Under the pieces are notes generated by a model that ran no database searches, was not told the origin of the DNA, and saw only the letters and a program-made list of their open reading frames with translations. Made by a program: the position numbers and the translations under genes. A DNA stretch of 64,000 bases, from the NCBI GenBank assembly GCA_934045905.1, contig OW203763.1, forward strand, positions 22,619,108 through 22,683,107, written 5' to 3'. This DNA is from Leuctra nigra (Eukaryota; Arthropoda; Insecta; Plecoptera; Leuctridae). Positions 24,380 through 35,979 of the stretch are shown piece by piece (position 1 is the stretch's first letter; the number at the start of each line of letters is the position of its first letter).

Positions 24380-26455
24380 ATTTGTTTCACATTATAGTAC
24401 ATTCGTTGAATTGGCTGAACAAATTTTTTATGCTGTTGCGTTGTCTATGTATAGCTCCATGTCCAATAAGTCATTTTCCAAAACTTTGAGATCTTCTATT
24501 CATAGTTTGCACTTACATCATCTCAATGTTGCGTGACCATCTTAGTGTCACATGTCAGAAAAGCTGTCAATCTGTCGATTACTATCGATCAACCAATCGT
24601 AATTATAGACTTGACATCTTTAACACTCACACGATCGAAAATGTGCTTTTATACATTGTTGATATAAAACAAAAGAAGCTCGTGCATGAATTGTTCATAC
24701 GTTAAGTCTACAATTGTCTTAGGCCCAGAACTTAATTTGCAGTCTTACATTTTAATTGTATTTTTCAAGAAAATATTTGTATGTGCAGCAAGTATACACA
24801 GAACGTTCCCTATTCTTCGTGTAAGTATCCAGAACGCGAAGGAGCTTCAGGCGTTTATGTAAAACGAACGCGCAAGGGATTTATACGTTACCGGAATTTA
24901 ATTTAAGGTGTAATTTATCGTGTTAATTAAAACGGTTGTTTAATTAGAGATAGGGGGTTTGAGGTTATACCAAAGACTACGAATATAACTTGTACAAAGT
25001 TTAACTTTCAAAGTAAGGTATAGTTCGTTACAAATATTATAGTGTTTGAGCTTTCAAGTCTCGCTCGGAAATAGGGAGTAAATAACTTTTGTAAAAATGT
25101 AAAACGCATACTTTTTGTCTCATTTATATACATGCTAACTATAATACAATATTTATAAAATATAAACATACATTTTCTTATTTTTATAAATGATATAAAG
25201 ATTTAACTTCCTTATCTGTATAAAATTTATTTACCATACATATTTTCAACATTATCTTATTGTTGGTATTTTCTTATCATAACATTACTTCACAATAAGT
25301 ACAGTTTTAAATATTTGTTATTATAAAACTAGCATAATATTCTTTGAGATTTTGATAAGAAGCGGTTGTACGAACTTGGAAGAGGGATGCTTGGGAAGAT
25401 AAAGCTACTGGTGTACTATAGGTAGTATAAGGTGCAGGGGGGAGGTAGTCTGAGTTAAGGGTGGGTTCGTTGAGGTTTGCTAAAGTACAAGTTTCCAAGG
25501 AGAAGTTTCAGATTAAGAACGGAGGTAGCTAGGAAATTGCACAGTACTAAATCACATACTAACTACATCTTACGAACATTAGGGCTTAAGTAAACTATCT
25601 CACAAAATCTTGTTTAAATCATTAGGCTTAGTTTGGTTGGAGTAGATTTTAAAGTTTGAGACTAAACCTTGTAATGTTTGGTCCTCTTGAAGGGTACAAC
25701 TTCTAAATTACAAAGGAGTTTGAATACTACTGTTGTTGCTATTTTAAAAGACATTTGAATTATTGTATGCTCTTGTGTTAAACAAAAGGATTATGACGTT
25801 CAATTTGGTGGTATCGAGGTAAACAGTGTACTTCACTAAGGATCAAGTGCCAAATTTATAATACCCATAATAATACGTCAAATGGAACCTGCAAAGAGAT
25901 TAGCAAGAAGTGATACAAATGAATCTCTTTGGATGTCGCTTTAAAGAAAATTGTTTCAAAGATTTCTACGTGTGTGTGCCTCTCAAAAGTATCCTCTCTC
26001 CTTTTATCTTGTATTTTCCTCATTGTTGTGTAATATTTTTGCGGTAAGATAAATGTGTTCGATTTCGGGTAGGTTTCGAGCTCGTTGTCGGCTTCTTCTT
26101 CTGCCGGACCGTTCAAATTGCCTCTTCCAGTTTAATGGCGCGTCTCTTATCGTTACGATACCTTAAAAGCCCTTTGCAAGCCTTTTACGACAGGACGAAG
26201 GCACAAAAGAAAGTGGAAGAGAAAGTAAACGCTAATGCGAAACTTGAAGACGTTCAACGAAAAACAAACGGATATTATTTTATCTTTTACTTTTTTTGTT
26301 ATAGTTGTTATTTTGACTTTTAAATGAAACAAACTGAATTCACATTGCTTGTTGATCTGGACAGATTTTGAAAGTTTTAAAGTTCGTAAGTGAAAGGATT
26401 CATAACACCTCACCTCACCATTACATTTACTATCACTTTGAGAATTGTGCCATTT
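24380..26455. other. AT-rich noncoding stretch
   Basis: The most coding-looking part is 25890-26130, where a minus frame (Glu-rich near its start) and a plus frame beginning ATGGCGCG at 26135 diverge from about the same point. Neither has a recognisable domain, so I leave both uncalled. Confidence 0.3.
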
Positions 26456-26461
26456 ACCATA

Positions 26462-26660
26462 TCCTTGGCTCGGGCAGTAACGCTATCAGTCCAGAGGTCC
26501 CAGGTTCATCCTGTTGCCCCCTGACTGAGGATTTCTAGGGTTCCCTCAGTCAATAAGGCTCCGCCTCCTTCCTATCTCCCTTCAGAACCTATTCCTGATC
26601 GTTATCTCCCTATCATCATCGTTATAATTCAACCGTCGCCATTAGACTAATTGCAGGAAA
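26462..26660 (+). mobile_element. SINE-like element with hairpin
   Basis: A TGGCTCGGGCAG A-box-like sequence (about 26466-26477) is followed 26 bp later by GGTTCATCC (26503-26511), a shortened B box. A perfect 9-bp hairpin then follows: TGACTGAGG (26522-26530) pairs with CCTCAGTCA (26544-26552). The block is more G+C-rich than its flanks. Layout and composition fit a tRNA-derived SINE; tail and target duplication were not identified. Confidence 0.4.
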
Positions 26661-26669
26661 ACAACAAGA

Positions 26670-28570
26670 AAAAAATGCAATGCAATGATAATTAATTTCA
26701 TTTCACTTCATTACATCTGTGTAATTACTGTGTGAGGCTCTTCATACGTTTATGTATCCCCATAGACAAATTAAATTACATGTATATAGGTATGAAGCCT
26801 AAAATAATTTGTTTCGCCCTTTCTTCGATTCGTTGCTTTGACGGTAACTAAGTAGTTATAGCTTGACTAAGAAGTTATTTGAAATGTGAATTTTGTCAGC
26901 TCTAGGTACAATATTTTTCTCTATCTGAGGTTTGAAACTAAAATAAAAGTGCATTTACTTTCAAGTCGTCCATGCTTTGGCTCCAATACCTATATTAAAT
27001 CTAAAATTTAGTCCAACCATGGACTTAGTTTTTATTTACCTATACTTATAATTTCTAAAGGTTTTAAGACAAATAGTAATAATAATAATAAACATAGCAC
27101 AAATCATTATTCGTAAATTTCTTAGCCTCTGATTATTTTTAGCGCATTTTGATGTGACACTCACATTGGCTTAGTAAAAAAAGTCGGCTGAGATGTCTAT
27201 TGGAAAAAAAGAATAAAACAAATAAAATAATAGTGCAATTGTTTGACATTCCGAGTTCTCTGTTGGAATCGTTTGATGAAAGCAAAACGTGTGAAGAAAA
27301 TCATCTGAGAAGATATTGTTATCTCGAAATAGTGCACTAGAAATAAAACCAGCCAACATCGTTGCAAGCTGCATACTTGCACTATATTTCCACATCACTG
27401 CAAGTGATTTATTGTCTGGATGTACTGAGTTTATGTGAGACATGAGGGGATGTATGGTACCTGGTAGAACGGAGTTGAGCCGCATATGGTACAGATCTGT
27501 GGGGTCACGTGCCGAACAGCATCACTAGATCACGGACAAGACCTGCATATGTTCCTATTTTTTTTTGTTTGGTGTGCGTCGTAAAATTATCTCTCATCTC
27601 AAATTTCAGAAATAAAATGTATAAACCCACGTCTACAGTCTCGAGGAGAAATCCAACTAAAATTCCTGTAACCGAACTGAATGACAATTTTAAATAACCT
27701 ATTCATAAAAATGTATAAATCAAAGTAATATTATATTGTGGATGATTCATTCACAATTTTATTCAATTGTATTTCTGGAATACGCTTTTATATAAATTTT
27801 TATATAAATTTAACACCAAATGTACCTATGGACTCGGATGATTTCGCGATAACATATGTGCTCTTTTTTAGGTACCCGAAAATGTATGTTTTGGGCACTT
27901 CCATTTTTTTATCTGTACGTATGAAGATGTATATATAATTGTATATATGTAGTTTATGTATATGTATATAATTCCACGAATCATACGTATATTTATACAC
28001 CCCACATTTACTGTTTTGCGGTCTTGATGCACTGTAAAACCCCAGGTTACACCATAGTTACACCAACACTGCACATTTTTACACCAACAAAGTGTTTTAA
28101 AGTCATCATTTCATAATAAAAACTCGAAAAAATGTAGAGTTAACTTTTATCGGGCATAAAATTGCTTGGTAAAGGAATTTGGGATTTTCACCCGTTTGGA
28201 GAAGAAGGGTGGAATGGTAGCCGAGAGGGGTGTGGGGAGGGGTACGCAAAGGGGATGAAGAGAAAAGGGGGATGAATGGGTGGGAAAGCATTATCTGGGA
28301 TGCTGTAAGGAGCTATACGCAAGCGCTATAGGGAGCCTGGAGGTGGGGGAGGGATGGGGGGGCCATCTCTTTTATTGATTTGGTGGCTACAAAGAAGCTG
28401 ACGATGGTGGAATTCCACGCTTATATTTAGGTCCATCTAGACATGACAATTGCACCTGAATTGTTTATCTTCTTTCATGTAGTTTTTAACTTATAAATAG
28501 TTATCTTTGCAGTCTTTAATGATGTTTGTTCAATATATGTTTTATTTTATGTAGTTTTGGTGCAGTAACT
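26670..28570. other. AT-rich noncoding stretch
   Basis: Contains an AAT patch near 27075, TA-rich low-complexity sequence at 27880-28000 and G-rich patches at 28200-28362. No gene supported. Confidence 0.4.
28331..28362 (+). other. G-rich patch, weak quadruplex candidate
   Basis: Several G runs (GGG, GGGGG, GGG, GGGGGG), but one loop exceeds seven bases. Confidence 0.35.
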
Positions 28571-28578
28571 GCATTAAA

Positions 28579-28982
28579 GATGGAGGTGCCATATTTATTG
28601 CAGACATATTTGCATGTTTGCATGTTTATTATGAGATATTGTTTTTAAACATTTACTTTTGTGATGTAGCAAGACCGAATGGAACTATTGGTGGAGGTGC
28701 CGTGTTTATTGCTACTTCATTTACCCCAAACATACTTGAGAAGTGTGCTATTTTAGGTGAGATTTGAAGTCTTTAAATATTTACCGTTTGACGTGAACGT
28801 TCATGCAGCTAGAAAGAAACGTTTCAAATGGCATAAAAACTCGAAAGAACTCCAAATATATCTAGTGACAGTTCCATTTCAGCCTAGATTTTGAGGACAC
28901 ATCCCATTCTTTAAATATTTTCTGTGGAAGTTTTAGGTTAGATACAGATATAAGGATAAACGTTATTGGTAAAGGTGCCGTG
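28579..28982 (+). repeat. Cluster of three GTGGAGGTGCC-type motifs
   Basis: GATGGAGGTGCCAT (28579), GGTGGAGGTGCCGTG (28690) and the degenerate GGTAAAGGTGCCGTG (28968) are all on the plus strand. The first two are followed by the same TTTATTGC string, so here the conserved unit extends to about 20 nt; the third is followed by TTTTGCCGC. Confidence 0.7.
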
Positions 28983-28989
28983 TTTTGCC

Positions 28990-31900
28990 GCAAGCTGTAA
29001 TTGACTATATTTAACAAAATTTTGTCTTCGTACAAGGTATATTAAAATAATAGGTATATTATTAAAATCGTGTCAGTGTAAATTCTTTGTACCCATTAGA
29101 TACGATTAAATATAATGTGTTTAAATAAGAATTATGGTAGTGAGTTTTACAAAATGTTGTCAGTGGCATGTAAGCTTTTGCTAAATCCTGGCCATCTTTC
29201 CGGCCCGCATCATACTGCGTGATGTGTATTATTAAAACTAGCGTAGTGTGCATAGACTGATACTTCTTTCCTCTCTGCTTCATAATTTCTAAATAATGTG
29301 CATTTCAAAGCATTGATAAGCTTTTCCGAAAAACTTTTATGTCCCTGAGAAAGTTCTATTCAGAAAATATACAGTGTACCTCATAGATCCAGGGCGCAAT
29401 TCAGTACTTCGTAAGTGTATACTGGAATTGCACATTAAATTAGCATATCCCTTGATATTCTGATATCTCATTTGAAAGTCTAAACTTTCTTGTGGACTTT
29501 TTTTTTCAAGATGCATTGTCATCTCAGCATAGAATGTCTCCTTTGGGAATTTTTCTATCCTTTATTTTTTTTATTCTTCCCTTTCCTTTCATCGCTATTT
29601 CCCGCTCCAGGGCTATGGAAAAGATACCGTATATATATCCGACTATCCTTTGAGGATTGAGAATTCTTCTTATTTCTCTTTTCTTGCATCCAAATTGCTT
29701 TTTCACTCTTTTACCCCTTATTTTTGACTTCCTCGGTTCGTTTCTGAAAATTGCTTTTTAGATCTCTTTTCTTTTCATATTCCTTGTTTTTCTTTCGGCT
29801 CTTCCTTATCTCTTTTTTGGACAATGTTTTTTAGTTGTAGGGTCTGATATTCTTAAGCGTGCCTCTGGGTAATCATTGTCCTCCCATGAAACCATCTAAA
29901 ACTTATAGGTACCAAGAATGTTTTTTTTTCATCTCCCATTTCAATATCAATAATCGATATATGGTGTATAACGAATTGCCTGTATTGCAACTTAAAGTTT
30001 TACGATAAAATGATAAAAAAATATCATGCTGTTCCACAAAAAAAACAAGTTCACTCGTGCTAAAATATCGAAGCATTTTCATTGTCGTAAGTGCACCCTA
30101 TAACGTATATACTACCACGTGTAAGAGTACACACATCAAGTTTAAAAGTCGTCGATGGGTTGCGCCACTGCATGGATTTGATTGGAATTGCTGTATACAC
30201 TTCACATGTGCTTGTGCAAATGCTATTGGTAAAGGACTGATAGGACCGTTTACTCTGGTTGTACATTTAGATTGTATCACTCCCGCCTTGTTTGAAGTGT
30301 GCCCACAATGAGTGGACATTAAACGCTATTTCAAAACGCTCTAATTGTTTACAATAGGTCTATATACTCTGCGATGTTATGTCTTAATTATTACTTTACG
30401 ATTTGTTCACTAATACTAGGAGAAAACGCTGCGATAAAACGCGTTTTGAGCGAGCTGTCGCAGAGGGTGGACATCCAATGAAAAGTATCTCTTTTTATGT
30501 GAAGATGGGCCAATATTATTTTTTCTTGCTTACGGATCAGTTATGGATTTACTATTATATTATTCATAAATGTTGTACTACATGTTGATCATGTACCAAC
30601 GTGTACCAACCGAAGTTGTACTTTCGTTATACCCATGAAATGGCAGAAATTATATCAAAGCCATGTTTTAAAATAATAATGAGAGAAGTGCCGAAGAAGT
30701 CGAATGGGAACCGTATCTTATACATATTGGCTTTTGTTCAATTACAATCATAATAATGTATTTTGCAAATGAATGTGAAGTGTAATTAATTAATAATTGC
30801 AATCCTCCACATAACCTAAAAGATTCCACATTATATACGCTTCTTCAACTATACAGAATCCTTCGAGTTGAAATCTATCGAGAATTCTACATTCTCATCT
30901 CTCTCTCCAAAACTTCTCTAATTCCGATTATCTTTAGCCTCGAGATTTAAAGCTTATACTTGCATTACAGTTTTAATCTTGTTAACTGCTCTAGATATTT
31001 TTGGGTCTTTGCACAAACATAGGAAAGGGTTTAAAGGCATATAATCCCCAATCCCACTTGCCATTCTCTACATCCCTTTAAACCTCTGCCTTCCCTCGCC
31101 CGCTCTCTTTCCATTGGTCGTTAACATGGTCCTCCTATACATGAATGCAGATGATCACAGAAAATGCGTCACATGATTTTCTCAAGAAAATATATTCTCA
31201 TCACATTTTTCCCTTCTTTTGAACGTAAGAATGAAAACAGCGCACAAAATCGCATAGCATTTTCTTTTATTACGTCACATATTGTTACTAACCCTTCTTA
31301 TTACTTGTCAAGTGATTTCATTGCTCTTCTGGTTTGATGCTGCAATCTCTTTGTTCTAAACGGTACAGCGGATTTCGAACCGACTATGTTTGATCGTCGA
31401 GGGTCATGAATCGTAATCTCATTAATTCCGGGCGTCATTAACTATCATTAACTGTTATTACGTAGTACTTGGATTGAGCAATCGAGCTATCTCCATGGCT
31501 CCCGAGTTGCAATGTCGTGGATGGGGATAGGTGAGATATATCTCCAGGGGTCGAGGGGCGAGAATCGACTACCTGGACTTTGAATAGTTTTCAAACTGGC
31601 AATTTGAATTAAAAGGAATTTGTGATTTTTTTTTTAAGAGCCTGTCAAGTGTGGGGAAATGGATCAAATGTTATTTGAATTTGTATAATAACTTATTGAA
31701 GGCGTATTAATTAGTTTTAACTATATAATAGAATAATAGAATAAAATATAATAGTCTCATTAAAAAGAAAAATAACCCTAAAAATAAGGAAAATAAAATA
31801 TTAATTGTTATCTTTTTGAGCTAAATTCTAAATCTTTATTTATACTAATCCATAAGTTTAAGACTCATTTTCTATGTATGTATATATTATTATATTCATT

Positions 31901-32115
31901 ATTCTCTGTTATGTTTTCAACAGCTTTTCCTAATAGATTATTGTTATCGTTCCTTTTTCTTCGTCAAAACCGTAATAGAACTTTTAAATATAAATTAAAA
32001 TTTATTATTTATATTACTTATAATAAATATAATATGTTATATTCAATATTTTCATAAATAAAATATATGATATACCTATTAAATAACTATAGTACTAAAG
32101 CCCAGAGTAAAGTTT
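28990..32115. other. AT-rich noncoding stretch
   Basis: A long T/C-biased region at 29530-29830 stands out. A B-box-like sequence with one extra base occurs on the minus strand at about 31368-31384. Nothing else is supported. Confidence 0.4.
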
Positions 32116-32121
32116 CAATTC

Positions 32122-32137
32122 TGGTGGAGGTGCCATG
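32122..32137 (+). repeat. Single TGGTGGAGGTGCCATG motif
   Basis: Exact core of the dispersed motif, followed by ATTTTC, in line with the T-rich downstream context of other copies. Confidence 0.7.
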
Positions 32138-32967
32138 ATTTTCGTTCAAGACCAAGTCTAACTATTTTTCTTGTAAACTTTTCCACTCTCTACCTCCTGA
32201 TTCGCTATCAGCAATGCCTCCGCCATGATGGCGTGTACATGCCATAGACCAGTATATATAGACCATGAAGTGTATAGGGTGATAATATACATAGACCTAA
32301 CTTATAGGATCATTCACACCCCCCACCTCCACTACCCGAGCACAAGGCTATTAAACTGGCATAGGATTACTTCAGATAAAGGGTACTAGCTGAACCTAAA
32401 TGGGCATAAACATGCTTTATGAGACGTAAATTTAAATCTACTATGTGCGTAATTATTACAACTCTCTGGGTAAAATTTGTGTTTATTTTAGCTGTACTAT
32501 TCATTGGCTGCACAATTATAGTATAGAGTTAGTTTCGTCGTGCTTATTCTATCTCATGTTTTTTTTGTGGAGGGATTAAATTTATCACTTCCTCTTAAAA
32601 ATTAAAAAAGAAACACAGGGGATGTTTCAAAATTGTGTGCAGCCTAGTCGCGTGTGCCCAATTAGGGAATGTCTAATAATAAACCATTCCAAAATATTGT
32701 TAGTAAATCGTAGTGTTAATTATTTAATTTTAAGTTATTTGTGACTTAAAATGGTGTTGCTGTACATGAAACTTTTACATCTGGATTGAATAAATAGAGA
32801 ACTTTGTCTAAAAATGCTTTTTCGTACAGCTAATAATTTATATTTTATAGCTATTAAATGTGACAAGTTGGGAATGTCAATTGGTGATTTGGTTACATAA
32901 GATAAAGTAGCGCAACAGTGGAGTAAATCAGTTAGCATTTCTTGTATAGTTTAAGTGTGCAATTTAC

Positions 32968-32990
32968 GGTAGGGTAGGGTAGGGTAAGGT
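32968..32990 (+). repeat. GGGTA short tandem repeat
   Basis: Four GGGTA-like units. They differ from the usual insect telomere unit TTAGG, so I do not call this an interstitial telomere. Confidence 0.6.
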
Positions 32991-33017
32991 TGCCTAGACT
33001 CATGATGGGTTCTTATG

Positions 33018-33062
33018 GGCACTTGAACCCAAAGAAATGGGCCCTCAGACCACGTCGCTATA
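33018..33062 (-). mobile_element. tRNA-like fragment (reverse strand)
   Basis: On the minus strand TAGCGACGTGG (33050-33060) resembles a pol III A box, and GGTTCAAGTGCCC (33018-33030) a B box with one extra base, at about the spacing seen in tRNA genes. The cloverleaf is not intact by eye, so a SINE or tRNA pseudogene is the best reading. Confidence 0.4.
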
Positions 33063-33074
33063 TTGCCCATAACA

Positions 33075-34810
33075 AGTGGAATACCCCCAATGAGCACGAC
33101 AAAGATGGTTATTTAAAACTCAACGGTAGCTAGAAAGAGAAGAGACGATATTCATACTACACTTGTACACTCTTAGACGCAAAATCAAGACTTGATATAT
33201 TGGAAGTGAGGTGAACTAAGTGAATGCAACGCGCTATAAAATGAATAGATATTTTATTAGGTCAGTGGTCTAACTATAATATCATCATTTGGAATTTTAT
33301 TATAATTAAGAAATTATATACGAATTGATAAACTGGATTCTCGTTAGAAGCAGAAAATATAAATCATTTCTGTCTTGAGATGTGCCTATCCCTTTTTTCT
33401 TTTTCTTTCATTCCGACATAATAAATACACAATTTTTTTATCTTCGTTTTTCTTGGGAGAGTAATCAATTTCCTTTTTGCCTCTTTCCTATTGGTCCATT
33501 CGACTCGGTTCTCCACTCCCACCTAGCGCCGATTTATGGCATTTTACTCCCGGCGCGGCTTTTCTTTTAAGCCCCGAACCACATTAAACATTAGTTTGTT
33601 AAAACGTTAATGGCTTGGAGTCACGACGCTGAAGAATTGACAAGTAAATTATGAAGGACATAACGAATTGTCTGCTGAATACCAGGTATCTTAGTAACAA
33701 GATGAAGACATTTCAAAATTAGAAAACGAACAGAAGGCGTCTACTAAAAATTGACAGTCATTATTCATTTTTTATTAATGCTATTTTGAAATATAATATA
33801 TACTTTTTAGGGGTGGATCTAAGGGTGACGTTATATGTATCACGTCATTTTGAATAGTTTATTTCACTCCTCATGTAAAACTACCCCTTAAAAATCATCC
33901 CCCTTATTTGACCAATGATAATACGACCAATCGTCGCTGAGAGCCCGGAACATTTAATTTACAACAATCTCATTATTTCGTTTGCTGGTAAAAGCAATAA
34001 TTCAAAGAGCGTAACAATGGGAGTATAATTTTAAAACGGATTAGGATGTGAACAAAACCTGTCAAAAGGCGTTTTTCAGTTTACTGACCGATTCAAGATT
34101 TGTGATAGAAATGAATAATTAATAAGTTAATCAATGGTAAATGGATTTCTTTTCTAAATTATGTTTGCCATGATGATAAAAATGACATCTGTCCGAAAAA
34201 TTCGTTCAGCGATACGCATTTTCATTTTGAAAAAAATTGATTTAAAAATGTTTAACCTATGAATACATACGAATAATACGCAAACCATACACCAAATATT
34301 ACTTATTTTTTCGCATAGCAGGATTAATCTATATCAAGAAAATATTATAAAAAATCATGTATTTTACCTTAAAAGTTACAGATATTAAAAAAATACTAAT
34401 TACCTATTTCTTAGGGTGTAAATTCTTGATATTTCATCCACATGCTGCTAGAATTAGCAAAACATACACATATCTTGTTAAATTCCCATTTTTCACCGAA
34501 TTAATTTAAATACCTATATTTAACGATTCTACATAGGCTGCACAATGTGTTACCAGAAACTATTTTTACATGTAATTTCGTTGTTCGCCTGGTTCTCCTC
34601 ACCAATTGATATAAAATTACATTTTCGGTCAGTGCACATTTTTAATTATACTGATGAAAAGAAATTAAATGAAAATGTGGTACTCGTAACTTCATAACAC
34701 CAAACTAAACTTCATTTTTACACATCTGAAGTTATTATCTATTTTTGTACACATTATTGCACTTGTAAGTGGAAAAAAATTACTTATGTATATGCATACT
34801 TCTTTTGCCC
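33075..34810. other. AT-rich noncoding stretch
   Basis: No gene, RNA or structured element that I can support. Confidence 0.4.
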
Positions 34811-34816
34811 CATCCT

Positions 34817-35487
34817 GGGGCACCATTGGACACAGTAGTTAATGATCACAATACATACATTTTGGTTGAATAATATTTTTTTCGTTAATTGATGATTACA
34901 ATGACATATGATTATGATTAAATATATGATTGTAATGATTAATATAATTAATTATATGATTATAATTGTATTAATCATGATTATACAGTATTAATATCAT
35001 AATAATTTAAAATATGATTATGATATAAATAATAATTTCGTACTGTCCTGAAAATAAAAACTTTAAGTTAAATGCAATGACTAAATAATACCTACCTATA
35101 AAAGGAATGCATTTCCTTATAAGTGGCTGTCCAATGGTACCCCTAACCTCCATTTTATGTTTAGTCACTACCTAAAGTAAATCCATGTGTATATAACTTA
35201 CATAAACTGTGTGAACAGTTTAAGTCCTATTGTAATAATTAAATGTAGGTATTGAAAAACAATCGGAGCCACAGTTTTATTTCTATATATTTGATTGATT
35301 ATATGCATAGCGGAAAACTTTACTGCGGCAGCAAAAAAGCACCAATGTCACACAACTTGAAAATAAAAGCTAGCAAAGGGCTGAAATTTTCAAGACAGGT
35401 AAAGACAGGTAGCCAACATCTCCAAATTATTTCAGATTGTTTCAGCACCGTTTTCAAACTCAAAATGACCTTGTCCAATGGTGCCCC
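34817..35487. repeat. Three copies of GTCCAATGGTRCCCC, outer two inverted
   Basis: The 15-mer lies at 34817-34831 (minus orientation), 35129-35143 (plus, one change) and 35473-35487 (plus). The outer pair is an exact inverted repeat about 640 bp apart, as expected for terminal or subterminal repeats of a DNA transposon. The interior is AT-rich (ATATGATTA-like repeats at 34890-35040) and has no transposase. No clear target duplication was found. Confidence 0.5.
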
Positions 35488-35627
35488 TGTCTTATTGTGC
35501 CCCCTCCTTCCCTAACATGCATTTGTTACTATTACATCTAAAAATAGTTTTTTACAGTGCAATTAAGGGGATATAAATAAATTTTCAGTACATGTACATG
35601 TAAAAATAGCAATTTCCAGTGCATGTA

Positions 35628-35740
35628 TAGTCACGGAAACTAGATGGTTCATACTCTATCTCTCTCTGCTCCATATAAAAACATGTTTATGTTATGGGTC
35701 AGAGAGAGGCAGAGTATGAACCATCTAGTTTCCCTGACTG
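35628..35740. mobile_element. Small foldback element 1, TA-flanked
   Basis: A 113-bp imperfect hairpin centred on ACATGT at about 35681. Its ends are CAGTCAGGGAAACTAG-like (left copy has two changes) and continue as matching arms through GATGGTTCATACTC. TA sits immediately outside both ends (35626-35627 and 35741-35742). TA target duplication and a CAGT-type terminus fit the Tc1/mariner group of non-autonomous elements. There is no room for a transposase. Confidence 0.65.
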
Positions 35741-35742
35741 TA

Positions 35743-35948
35743 CACTCGGCACAACAAAAATTTATAGGTTGACAAATTTGAATGACTTCTGGTCATGTTC
35801 CATACCAATCAAAGCTTGTTATTATCATTGAAATGAGAGGTAACTAGAGTGAGACAAGGAGATCGCTTGGACTGACTTCTGATGGTGCTATCTAACATTT
35901 TTCAATCAATCAGATTTTTTGAATGATCAATTTTTGTTGTGCCAAGTG
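35743..35948. mobile_element. Small inverted-repeat element 2, TA-flanked
   Basis: A 206-bp element whose ends are inverted copies of CACTYGGCACAACAAAA, with one mismatch over about 20 bp. TA lies on each side (35741-35742 and 35949-35950). It shares its left TA with the right end of element 1, so the two elements are back to back. Structure fits a Tc1/mariner-type MITE; no coding capacity. Confidence 0.7.
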
Positions 35949-35979
35949 TACATATAAAAATAGCAATTTCCATTTTTAC

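Larger units (their letters stand above)
35533..35972. repeat. Three copies of a TACATNTAAAAATAG repeat
   Basis: Copies start at 35533, 35595 and 35949. The second and third match over 24 nt with one difference. The first two are 62 bp apart, and the third lies beyond two inserted small elements, so a short tandem array seems to have been split by insertion. Confidence 0.6.

Noticed and set aside
26135..26320. Divergent small genes starting near 26.1 kb
   Set aside because: Frames on both strands read fairly well but lack consistent splice sites, and no protein family is recognisable.
32968..32990. Interstitial telomere repeat
   Set aside because: The unit is GGGTA, not the usual insect TTAGG, and there are only about four copies.
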